Positions 49,727 to 57,050 of a stretch of 64,000 nt of DNA are shown one piece after another. How positions within the stretch are numbered: the first letter of the stretch is position 1; each line of letters begins with the position of its first letter. A program made the position numbers and the translations under genes. Source of the DNA: an uncultured candidate division Zixibacteria bacterium (GTDB lineage Bacteria; Zixibacteria; MSB-5A5; SM1-73); NCBI GenBank assembly GCA_903908285.1, contig CAIVRH010000015.1, forward strand, positions 62,001 through 126,000, given 5' to 3'. The notes below the pieces were generated by a model. That model had not been told where the DNA came from and ran no database searches. It saw only the letters and a list, made by a program, of their open reading frames with translations.

Positions 49727-50314
49727 TCATTTTAAAACCCCTTTGAGCACGAAAGCATTTTTCACCAGGTAATCCAACCCGGTTACCACACTCAAAAGCA
49801 TGGGGACAAAAACCATGACATCGAATGCCCGCAGAGCAGAGTGGGTGGTGAAAATACTCCAGTTGTAGCCTAAGGGTAGAAGTGTCGATTTAAGGTTTAT
49901 GTAAAGAAGGATGATGATGATCACCGTCATCTGGCTGCCGGTTTTCCATTGTGCCAGAAGGGAGGGCATGATCACCACTCCTTTGTAAGCAGCTAAGCTA
50001 CGCAAACCGGTCATCAGAAAGTCCCTGAGAATCATCACCAGAATCATCCAGGTTTTGACATAGCCCAAAGCCACGAAGGAGACGAATGCGGTGAAAACCA
50101 AGATCTTATCTGCCAAAGGATCCATGAACTTCCCAAAGCCGGTGATCACGCCGGTCTTGCGGGCCAGATAACCGTCATAAAGATCAGTTAATGAAGCCAC
50201 GATGAAAATGAAGGTTGCAAAATAGTGCGAATAGGTGTTGTTGGTCAGAATAAAAATCATGAAGACGGGAGCCAAAATTATCCGGGCTATGGTCAGCTTG
50301 TTGGGAAGATTCAT
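49727..50314 (-). CDS. pgsA: CDP-diacylglycerol-glycerol-3-phosphate 3-phosphatidyltransferase
   Basis: 195 aa, membrane CDP-alcohol phosphotransferase. The full motif is present from residue ~43: DLYDGYLARKTG, then GKFMDPLADK (DxxDGxxAR...GxxxDxxxD). It makes phosphatidylglycerophosphate, the PgpA substrate. So ordinary bacterial phosphatidylglycerol synthesis runs alongside the archaeal-type GGGPS encoded 10 kb away. A repeat-rich 200-bp gap lies upstream. Confidence 0.95.
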   Translation of the reverse strand: MNLPNKLTIARIILAPVFMIFILTNNTYSHYFATFIFIVASLTDLYDGYLARKTGVITGFGKFMDPLADKILVFTAFVSFVALGYVKTWMILVMILRDFLMTGLRSLAAYKGVVIMPSLLAQWKTGSQMTVIIIILLYINLKSTLLPLGYNWSIFTTHSALRAFDVMVFVPMLLSVVTGLDYLVKNAFVLKGVLK

Positions 50315-50479
50315 GGGTTCTATGAACTATTGGATATTTAGCCTAGTACACCTTCGAACCGGATTTAATTAGTACCTCCGATTCTTCTTTTCGCTCATTG
50401 GGCTTATTAGCCTTTAAAAGATTAATTTATCAATATTGGATATTAAAGCAATTCTTTTTTATCCTTTTAAACAATGAGT

Positions 50480-50505
50480 TAGGGCGTATGGCAATACGCC
50501 CCTAC
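50480..50505. repeat. Palindrome TAGGGCGTAT/ATACGCCCCTA
   Basis: Nine to ten bp arms around GGCA, 10 bp beyond the DUF3795 stop. Confidence 0.85.
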
Positions 50506-50514
50506 CATGTTCAT

Positions 50515-50865
50515 TTATGACTTTTTCATATCTTTAAGCCGATTCGGGGCTGCTCCATAACCCTTGTTGGTTTGGGACCACTCGACCAGTTTGGCACAGG
50601 GAAACTTGGTGCATTCATTGCAGAACTCCAATCCCTTATCGTCTACACTGCATTTCAGTACCCAGCAGTCCGGGGACCAGTGTTTAGCCCTATCACCCCT
50701 ACATCCCGAACAATGGATATTCTCAGGTTTCACCTCTTCATTCCGCTCCTTTTTAAACCAGTCTGCAATATGTTGAGCTATTTTAGGATCATTAGATGCC
50801 TGGAACATATCGTATTTAAAGCATTCGATACCACATGCAGCAATCATCTGATTTACTTCGCCCAT
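50515..50865 (-). CDS. DUF3795 Cys-rich protein
   Basis: 116 aa from the ATG at 50865 (GAGGAGG upstream). IAACGIECFKYDMFQA at the start, then IHCSGCRGDR, DCWVLKCSVD and EFCNECTKFPC: the evenly spaced cysteine pairs of DUF3795, presumed to bind zinc or an iron-sulfur cluster. Function unknown. Monocistronic between pgsA and the serine hydrolase gene. Confidence 0.85.
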   Translation of the reverse strand: MGEVNQMIAACGIECFKYDMFQASNDPKIAQHIADWFKKERNEEVKPENIHCSGCRGDRAKHWSPDCWVLKCSVDDKGLEFCNECTKFPCAKLVEWSQTNKGYGAAPNRLKDMKKS

Positions 50866-51129
50866 ACTTGATACCTCCTCATTGGCTATCAGCTTAACAC
50901 CATAATTTAGTCTTGAATAATAAGCGGGCAAGGACTTTTTTGCCGGCTAACTTCGTTTTGAAAGAAGATTAGGATTTGGAGGTGATTTGAGGTAGAAAAC
51001 GGGCGGGAGTATTACGGAACAGCGAAAGGATATCAATTGTCCCACCGGTCGGGGAACCTGGACTAAGCAGAGATAATGAAAATTAGAATTCGGTTTCTTT
51101 TCCGACACCTAAAGTGAGAAAAAGGTATT

Positions 51130-52881
51130 TCACCGAATCATTTTGAAGACATCGATAAATTCTCCTAGGGCATGGATTGACAGACCGGTGACAGAATCGG
51201 CATTAGCCAGATTGAAATTGATGCGTACGTTTTTTGCCATACCGATATGGTAACCGGCAAAACCGGTTTCCGACAGGGGCAAGAAAGATATGGAGAAAGG
51301 TGGAGCATACTCGGCGATACTTATTCCGATATTTTTGTTGCCGCGCCAGGTGGAACGAAAAAAGATGCTTCCCCGTTCCCCCTTTAGCTCCACCATGGTT
51401 TCTACCGCCCCTTCCTCGAAAGAAGATGGCAAAGTGCCCAGGGTTTCTACTTTTTGGATCGGTCCGGTCTCTTCCCTGGAATCCCTTATTCTGGAATCGA
51501 TAAACCAGCGAACTTGCTTAAAACGCTCCTTGGGATTTGACAGAACTTTCTTCAAAGGTTCATAGTCTCCTTTTACCGCTGCCTGAAAAATATCCATCGA
51601 CTTATCGTTGAGATCATCGTAAAGGTAAAGCTTGGCTTTCTCCTGAAGAGTTAGCAGGTTAAAGGCATCCTGTCCCTGGGCGGTGATCACCAGTGCCCGG
51701 TTTTTTACCTCGACTATCAAGTGCCCTCCGGACTGCAGCCGGTAGTCGCCTTCATACTTCTTTGCGGCGGCGGAGTCAAATTCCAACACGAGGGGAGGAT
51801 TGGTTACCTCTCCGCCGAAGATAAGAGTCTCGATTTTATCCCTGACCGCATCGATCAACGGGGCACCGTCATACGACTGGTTGCAGAAAAGGAAGGATAC
51901 CACGTTCGAATCCATATACATCCTCATCTCCGCGCTGTTTCCCAGGGTGCTCCCTCCGTTGTGCTGGATCAAAGTTCCATGTTTGCTTTTCAGTACATCC
52001 CAGCCATAGGCGTAATCATTCAGGAAAGGGGTAAAGAGTTCCTTCTTGGCATCGGATGAAAGGACAGAATCACCTTTTAAAGCCAGATGCCACCGGTACA
52101 TATCACCGGTGGTTGACAGGATACCACCGTTGCCGATGAGATTCCAATAGGGAAAGGGTTTATCCAGAGGTATGCCATTATCGGTATCCTCCACGTACCA
52201 GTGAGCAACCACCTTTTCATCCCAGTTGGGGATACGATATCCGGTCGAAAACATTCCTGCCGACTGGAACAATTCCGAATGCAGAAACTCTTCGTACGAT
52301 TTTCCGGAGACCTTCTCGATTATGGCCGCCAGCAAGGTATAACCTGCATTGGTATATGTAAATTTCTCACCCGGCTTGGATTCTAAAGGCTGAGCCATGA
52401 TATTTGCAACCGTCTCGTCTCTCCCAACCTTATCATAATCCCTCCCAGCGTCTTGAACTAATCCGGAGGTATGAGTGAGCAGATGTTGTATGGTGATATT
52501 TTTCTTGTCTTTGGGAACGCCTTCAAGATATTTACCGATAAGATCTTTGGTGTCAAGTTTCCCCTCTATCTTCAGCTTCATGATAGCGGCAGCGGTGAAC
52601 TGTTTGGTGATGGAACCGACGGAAAAAACGGTTTCCGATGTGTTGCCAATGCCTTTTTCTCGGTTTGCCATCCCATACCCTTTGTTGAGATTGATGAACC
52701 TATTTTTTACCACCAACAAAGTTCCGGAAAAACCGAAAGGAGTTATCCGCGTTAGGTATTGATCCAGCTTCACTCCCGCCACACCGGTGGTTATTTCCTC
52801 CCCCCATCCGGCCGGGTTTGATGCCAAAATATGGCTGGCGAAAAGAAGCACCATCAACCAAATTTTAGTAGACTTGTGCAT
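51130..52881 (-). CDS. Exported serine hydrolase, beta-lactamase class C / DD-peptidase family
   Basis: 583 aa from the ATG at 52881; longer starts have no ribosome site. Signal peptide near residues 1-27. The beta-lactamase-type domain has SxxK as SITK (S90-K93), the YxN motif YTNAGY near residue 178, and HNGGSTLGN as the HxG/KTG equivalent near 315. A C-terminal lipocalin-like/DUF3471-type region of ~220 residues follows. Such proteins are usually D-aminopeptidases or esterases acting on peptidoglycan or small esters rather than antibiotics. Located 100 bp beyond the phzF stop. Confidence 0.88.
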   Translation of the reverse strand: MHKSTKIWLMVLLFASHILASNPAGWGEEITTGVAGVKLDQYLTRITPFGFSGTLLVVKNRFINLNKGYGMANREKGIGNTSETVFSVGSITKQFTAAAIMKLKIEGKLDTKDLIGKYLEGVPKDKKNITIQHLLTHTSGLVQDAGRDYDKVGRDETVANIMAQPLESKPGEKFTYTNAGYTLLAAIIEKVSGKSYEEFLHSELFQSAGMFSTGYRIPNWDEKVVAHWYVEDTDNGIPLDKPFPYWNLIGNGGILSTTGDMYRWHLALKGDSVLSSDAKKELFTPFLNDYAYGWDVLKSKHGTLIQHNGGSTLGNSAEMRMYMDSNVVSFLFCNQSYDGAPLIDAVRDKIETLIFGGEVTNPPLVLEFDSAAAKKYEGDYRLQSGGHLIVEVKNRALVITAQGQDAFNLLTLQEKAKLYLYDDLNDKSMDIFQAAVKGDYEPLKKVLSNPKERFKQVRWFIDSRIRDSREETGPIQKVETLGTLPSSFEEGAVETMVELKGERGSIFFRSTWRGNKNIGISIAEYAPPFSISFLPLSETGFAGYHIGMAKNVRINFNLANADSVTGLSIHALGEFIDVFKMIR

Positions 52882-52981
52882 GGTCAATTCTCTTTTAGGA
52901 TTTTTACCGCATCTTTCGCTGAATGCTTCTTCTTTAATGATTATACCACCGGCAATAGATACATATTCCGGACAACTTGAT

Positions 52982-53869
52982 CTAAACGAACTCCCCCCGG
53001 GCAACCATAATGGCTTTTCCCCCCACCTCTACCTGTATCTCTTTTTCAATTACCTTGGCTCTCAAAAATAACAGAGAAGGTCTTCCTATCTCTTGCCCTT
53101 GTTCCACTCTTATATCGATTTGATCGTTCCCGAAGTAACGATACTTTGCCAGATAGCCGGCCAGACAACCATTGGCGCTTCCGGTAGCAGGGTCTTCCGG
53201 AATGCCGTAGTAGTCGACAAAAACACGGACATTCAAATCGTTCTCTTGGCTGTAGGTTTGGGGGCAGAAGACTAAGATGGCTTTGGCCTCCAAATTCTCT
53301 ATCAACTTAAAGTATCCGGTCTTATCGATCTTTGCTTGCCTTACCCCATTTAAGGTTTTCAGCGGTACCATGATGAAAGGGGTGCCGGTGGAAACTTCCT
53401 GAATGGGAAATTTTGGGTCGATCTCCTGTTCCTCTATATTCAGCACTAAGGCGAGGGAGGATAAATCCAAAACCGTACCGAAGGCCGGATTTATCTGTTT
53501 CATCCACATGATATCCACCTGTTCCCCCAGATACTTGAAGGTAACCGGGATCTGCCCCACCTTCAGATTGAGAACCACTTTTTCGACCGGTTCTTTGATG
53601 ATTTCCTGTTGAATCAGATAAGCGGTTCCCAGAGTAGGGTGACCGGCAAAAGGGATCTCGTGCTCGGGTGTAAATATTCGAACATCATATCCCCCGTTTC
53701 GCTTTTCTTCGGATAAAATAAAAGAAGTCTCCGAAAAATGCATCTCCTTTGCGATCTGCTGCATTTCGGCTTCAGAAATCCCCTCCGCATTCCTAAAGAC
53801 TGCGAGCTGATTACCTGTGTATTTTTGCTCAGCGAACACATCCAGTATGTAAAAAGTCCGTTTTGTCAT
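52982..53869 (-). CDS. PhzF-family isomerase
   Basis: 295 aa from the ATG at 53869 (AGGGGA upstream). Two-fold diaminopimelate-epimerase-like fold: YTGNQLAVF near residue 18, FAGHPTLGTAYLI near 75 and DPATGSANGCLAGYL near 225. The family includes the phenazine enzyme PhzF but is mostly of unknown substrate; no other phenazine genes are here. In an apparent unit with the AhpD-like gene 28 bp upstream. Confidence 0.9.
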   Translation of the reverse strand: MTKRTFYILDVFAEQKYTGNQLAVFRNAEGISEAEMQQIAKEMHFSETSFILSEEKRNGGYDVRIFTPEHEIPFAGHPTLGTAYLIQQEIIKEPVEKVVLNLKVGQIPVTFKYLGEQVDIMWMKQINPAFGTVLDLSSLALVLNIEEQEIDPKFPIQEVSTGTPFIMVPLKTLNGVRQAKIDKTGYFKLIENLEAKAILVFCPQTYSQENDLNVRVFVDYYGIPEDPATGSANGCLAGYLAKYRYFGNDQIDIRVEQGQEIGRPSLLFLRAKVIEKEIQVEVGGKAIMVARGEFV

Positions 53870-53897
53870 GTTGATTTTTCCCCTAAGCATTTTAAAT

Positions 53898-54251
53898 TCA
53901 TTTTTCCTCAGATTTTAATTCATCCCAGGCATCAAAAGCCCGCCGGAGATGAGGAATGGTTATTGAGCCTCCCACGACCAAAGCAATGGCGAGCGCTTCA
54001 TCCAGTTCATCATCCCTTACTTTCTCCTCGTGACAACGAATGATATGATACTTGACGCAGTCATCACACCTGAGCACCAATGAAGCGACCAGACCCAAAA
54101 GCTCCTTGGTTTTGGCAGGAAGAGCGCCGGCTTTGTACACCTGTGAATCAATACTATAGAATCTTTTGATGCTGGTACCGCCGTATTTCATTACGATCTG
54201 GTTCAATCTTTCTCTTTCCTTTTGAAATTTCCGGATTTTTTTCTCGGGCAT
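53898..54251 (-). CDS. AhpD-like / carboxymuconolactone decarboxylase family protein
   Basis: 117 aa, all-helical CMD domain. RCDDCVKYHIIRCHEE near residue 67 carries the CxxC and the downstream His of AhpD-type peroxidase components. An antioxidant or thiol-redox function is probable. AGGAG lies before the ATG. Between menG/ubiE and phzF. Confidence 0.88.
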   Translation of the reverse strand: MPEKKIRKFQKERERLNQIVMKYGGTSIKRFYSIDSQVYKAGALPAKTKELLGLVASLVLRCDDCVKYHIIRCHEEKVRDDELDEALAIALVVGGSITIPHLRRAFDAWDELKSEEK

Positions 54252-54321
54252 CTCTTACTCCTGAAAATTTTTACCAGGTTGGTCTTGATTTCCATATTCC
54301 CATAAAGAAGAAGGGGAGAGG

Positions 54322-55050
54322 TTAGGATTTTTCTCCTCTATAAATATATACAATTCCTCCGGTCAGAGGCTTGCGAAGTATATTTCTAAATCCAGCCGAT
54401 CCCATCAGCTCAACTATTTCTCCGGGCTGCAGAAAGCCGGCAATGGATGAAGAGAAGTAACGATAAGCAGCCATCGAGCCGGATACGATTCCCCCCATCA
54501 CCGGAATTATAGTTTTCAGGTAAGCATTATAACCCCAACCGAAAAGATTATTTCGCGGCGGGGCAAACTCCAATATCAAAATCCGTCCACCCTTTTTCAA
54601 AACACGCGCCATTTCAAGTATTCCGCCCTTCCGGTCGGTTAGATTTCTCAAGCCGAATCCGATGCTGACTAAATCGAAAGACTCATCCTCAAACGGCAGA
54701 TGAAGAGCATCACCCTGAAGAAGCCTTATTCTTCCGGCCAGTCCTTTCTTCTCAATTTTTTCCCGAGCGATTTGAAGCATCTCCTCCGAAAAATCGATAC
54801 CGATGATCTCGCCGGACTTATCTGATTGAGCAAACCGGATAGATAAGTCACCGGTTCCGGTGCAGACATCCAATATTTTTTCCCCGGGGTTTAACCCGGC
54901 ACACCCCACCAGTTTTTTTCTCCATCTTTTGTCGATATTAAAACTGAGGAGATGATTCAAAAAATCATATCTGACGGCAATAGCGGAGAATAACTTCTCC
55001 CTTTCGGAACGGGTTGCTTCGGATGCTTTATGCTTCCTTTGGTTTGACAG
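54322..55050 (-). CDS. menG: Demethylmenaquinone/ubiquinone C-methyltransferase (UbiE/MenG), non-AUG start
   Basis: Class I SAM methyltransferase of the UbiE family: [39 protein letters not shown] and FGLRNLTD are all present; the C-terminus is [11 protein letters not shown]. The conserved N-terminal block [20 protein letters not shown] extends upstream of the first TTG (54960), so the start must be further up. Between the in-frame stop near 55066 and 54960 there is no ATG, GTG or TTG; a CTG at 55050 has AGAAGG six bases upstream and would overlap the stomatin gene by 23 bp. It methylates the quinone ring in the last step of menaquinone synthesis. 243 aa with this start. Confidence 0.85.
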   Translation of the reverse strand: MSNQRKHKASEATRSEREKLFSAIAVRYDFLNHLLSFNIDKRWRKKLVGCAGLNPGEKILDVCTGTGDLSIRFAQSDKSGEIIGIDFSEEMLQIAREKIEKKGLAGRIRLLQGDALHLPFEDESFDLVSIGFGLRNLTDRKGGILEMARVLKKGGRILILEFAPPRNNLFGWGYNAYLKTIIPVMGGIVSGSMAAYRYFSSSIAGFLQPGEIVELMGSAGFRNILRKPLTGGIVYIYRGEKS

Positions 55051-55918
55051 GTGATACCTTCTCTTTTAAGATTTCACCGATGCCGGCAATGCTTCCCAGT
55101 ATGGCGGATGCTTCATACGGCAGAAATATTTTGGTGGCCTGACCATCCGCCATCTTCTGTAATGCCTCCAAGTATTTTATAGCTATCAGATCGTTGGACG
55201 GATTTCCGGCATGGATGGCTCCATATACCGTTTGTATCGCCTCACCTTCTCCTTTGGCTACAGTAAGCTTCTGATACCGGTCGGCGTCCGCTACTTTCTT
55301 GATGGCCTCGGCCTGTCCTTCGGCTTTAAGGATTGCAGATTGTTTGCTTCCCTCCGCTTCCAGGATCATGGCCCGTCGGTCCCGCTCCGCCTTCATTTGG
55401 CGGTGCATTGCCTCCATGACGTCTTTGGGCGGCTCGATTTTTTGGAGTTCCACCCGGGTAACTCGGGTACCCCATTTGTCCGTGGCATCATCCAGGATCT
55501 GGCGCAGTTTGGTATTGATTACTTCCCGGGAGGTAAGAGATTCGTCCAGTGCCAGATCCCCCACCAGATTTCTCAAATTGGTCTGCGCCAGTTTGGTGGC
55601 AGCCATATAAAAGTCAGCCACGTTGTAGGTGACCTTGACCGGATCGGTTACCTCATAATAGACCACCGCATCCACCTCCACTACCACGTTATCTTTGGTG
55701 ATCACCGCCTGGGGAGGCACGTCCACCACCTGTTCCCGCATATCCACCTTGATCATGCTTTCCAGGATGGGAATGATGATGGTGAGTCCGCTGTCCGCGG
55801 TGCGCTGATATTTCCCCAACCTTTCGATTAATCCTTTTTGCCAGGGCCGGATGGTCTTTATCCCGCTGGCAACAAAGATGAATACTACAATCGCTCCAAT
55901 CACGTATAAAGCCGGCAT
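55028..55918 (-). CDS. SPFH/Band 7 protein (stomatin-like, QmcA type)
   Basis: 296 aa. One N-terminal membrane anchor ([16 protein letters not shown]), SPFH domain starting [18 protein letters not shown] near residue 25, then a long coiled-coil ([20 protein letters not shown]) and alanine-rich tail. Such proteins form membrane-associated oligomers together with NfeD proteins, as here: the NfeD gene lies one base upstream. AAGGAGAA precedes the ATG. Confidence 0.93.
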   Translation of the reverse strand: MPALYVIGAIVVFIFVASGIKTIRPWQKGLIERLGKYQRTADSGLTIIIPILESMIKVDMREQVVDVPPQAVITKDNVVVEVDAVVYYEVTDPVKVTYNVADFYMAATKLAQTNLRNLVGDLALDESLTSREVINTKLRQILDDATDKWGTRVTRVELQKIEPPKDVMEAMHRQMKAERDRRAMILEAEGSKQSAILKAEGQAEAIKKVADADRYQKLTVAKGEGEAIQTVYGAIHAGNPSNDLIAIKYLEALQKMADGQATKIFLPYEASAILGSIAGIGEILKEKVSPVKPKEA

Positions 55919-55919
55919 G

Positions 55920-56366
55920 TTATTCTCCTTCTTTTACAATTTTTACCACCAGATGTGTCCCGTCCACTCTGGCCACCTCCACCAATTTTCCCTCCGGTAT
56001 GATTTCACCCGTCTCGCTGTCTGCCCGCCACTCATCTTTTCCGACTCTGACCCGCCCGGTATTTTTCAGGTTGTCGATCGCCTCTATTACCACCCCTTTT
56101 TTATCGAGGAACCGGTCTGCTCCGATGCCCGGTGGCTGTTTTTTGGTAAAGCGTTCCGCAAACTTTCGGGAGACTGCAAAGAGCACGGCCGAGAGGACGA
56201 TGAAGCTAGCCCATTGCCATCCTGCACCCAAGCCCAAAAGAGCCAGGATGCCCGCCACCGCTGCTCCCACCCCGAACCACAAGAGGAAAAATCCCATATG
56301 AAAAAGCTCGCCGATGATAAAGACTGCCGCTATAACCATCCAGATCCACCAAATCTTATCACCCAT
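55920..56366 (-). CDS. NfeD-family membrane protein
   Basis: 148 aa: two to three hydrophobic segments near the N-terminus ([40 protein letters not shown]), then a small soluble OB-fold NfeD domain ([20 protein letters not shown]). This is the short NfeD1b type without the protease part, the partner of the stomatin-like protein encoded immediately downstream. Good AAGGAGGTGG ribosome site. Confidence 0.92.
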   Translation of the reverse strand: MGDKIWWIWMVIAAVFIIGELFHMGFFLLWFGVGAAVAGILALLGLGAGWQWASFIVLSAVLFAVSRKFAERFTKKQPPGIGADRFLDKKGVVIEAIDNLKNTGRVRVGKDEWRADSETGEIIPEGKLVEVARVDGTHLVVKIVKEGE

Positions 56367-56395
56367 TATTCCACCTCCTTTAAAATGTATCCCCT

Positions 56396-56632
56396 CTATA
56401 GTTTTTCATATCCGATCTCGATCTCGCCACTTTCCCCCATGGCGTCTTCGATCAATTTGGCAAAGTCGGCACTCATCCCCTTTTCTTTGAGGAGATCGAG
56501 TGTTTCCCGATTGAAGTAGTAGTCGAAATCGGTGGTACTTTCTTCCTCCAGGTTGTCTTTTAAGAACTTCAAGTCCTCTTCGGTGATTCTGCCCAAATAC
56601 TTTCCGGTATCTTTATCGATCAACCTGATCAT
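56396..56632 (-). CDS. Small conserved-looking acidic protein, unknown function
   Basis: 78 aa from the ATG at 56632 (AAAGGAGAAGGG upstream); the upstream extension to 56689 has no ribosome site. It starts MIRLIDKDTGKYLGRITEED and is strongly acidic with helical C-terminal half (NRETLDLLKEKGMSADFAKL). No family assigned. It is first in the run leading to NfeD and stomatin. Confidence 0.75.
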   Translation of the reverse strand: MIRLIDKDTGKYLGRITEEDLKFLKDNLEEESTTDFDYYFNRETLDLLKEKGMSADFAKLIEDAMGESGEIEIGYEKL

Positions 56633-56890
56633 ACCCTTCTCCTTTCGTTTGAGCCGGTTTGACAAGACATCTGGGGTTTCCCCCCGCATCGGTATATTAC
56701 TTCATTCCGAACTCTGTTTTCCATTTCACCGCGTATTTCTATAGACCTACCCTTTGCTTTAGTTCATATGGCTCATGGTGACTGTCTTATGACTACTTAT
56801 TAATACCGAATATTGTTTCAAAAATCAAGTCCCAAATATCGAAAGTTACATCTGCAAAGTGTAGGCGAGCCTTCACATATCCTGAACTCA

Positions 56891-56953
56891 TCGGGGCAGG
56901 AATTTATCCTGCCCCGACTTAGCACACCGCCGAGGTATGAAACCTCGGCTACG
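56891..56953. repeat. Two palindromes: TCGGGGCAGG/CCTGCCCCGA and CCGAGGT/ACCTCGG with GCTACG
   Basis: Positions 56891-56917 and 56929-56953, in the divergent gap before the patatin gene. The second type (GTAGCCGAGG) recurs in part at 62404 and 63944. The 56690-57050 gap holds no other feature I can support. Confidence 0.8.
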
Positions 56954-57050
56954 CGGATACACAACCAGGAATTATAAAAGCCGTGGAATTGCCGGCACAT
57001 TTATCTTGCTTTTGAAGAGTCTAACCTTCATATTTTCCCCAGGTGAGCAT

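Noticed and set aside
51721-52059. Plus-strand ORF of 112 codons inside the serine hydrolase gene
   Set aside because: It is an antisense shadow of a clear coding sequence with catalytic motifs; no ribosome site.
51130-53004. Serine hydrolase as an antibiotic-resistance beta-lactamase
   Set aside because: The size, C-terminal extra domain and HNGG motif fit the general serine-hydrolase/D-aminopeptidase group; nothing points specifically to beta-lactam hydrolysis.
52982-53869. Phenazine biosynthesis cluster around the PhzF homologue
   Set aside because: No other phz genes are present. PhzF-family proteins are widespread in non-producers.
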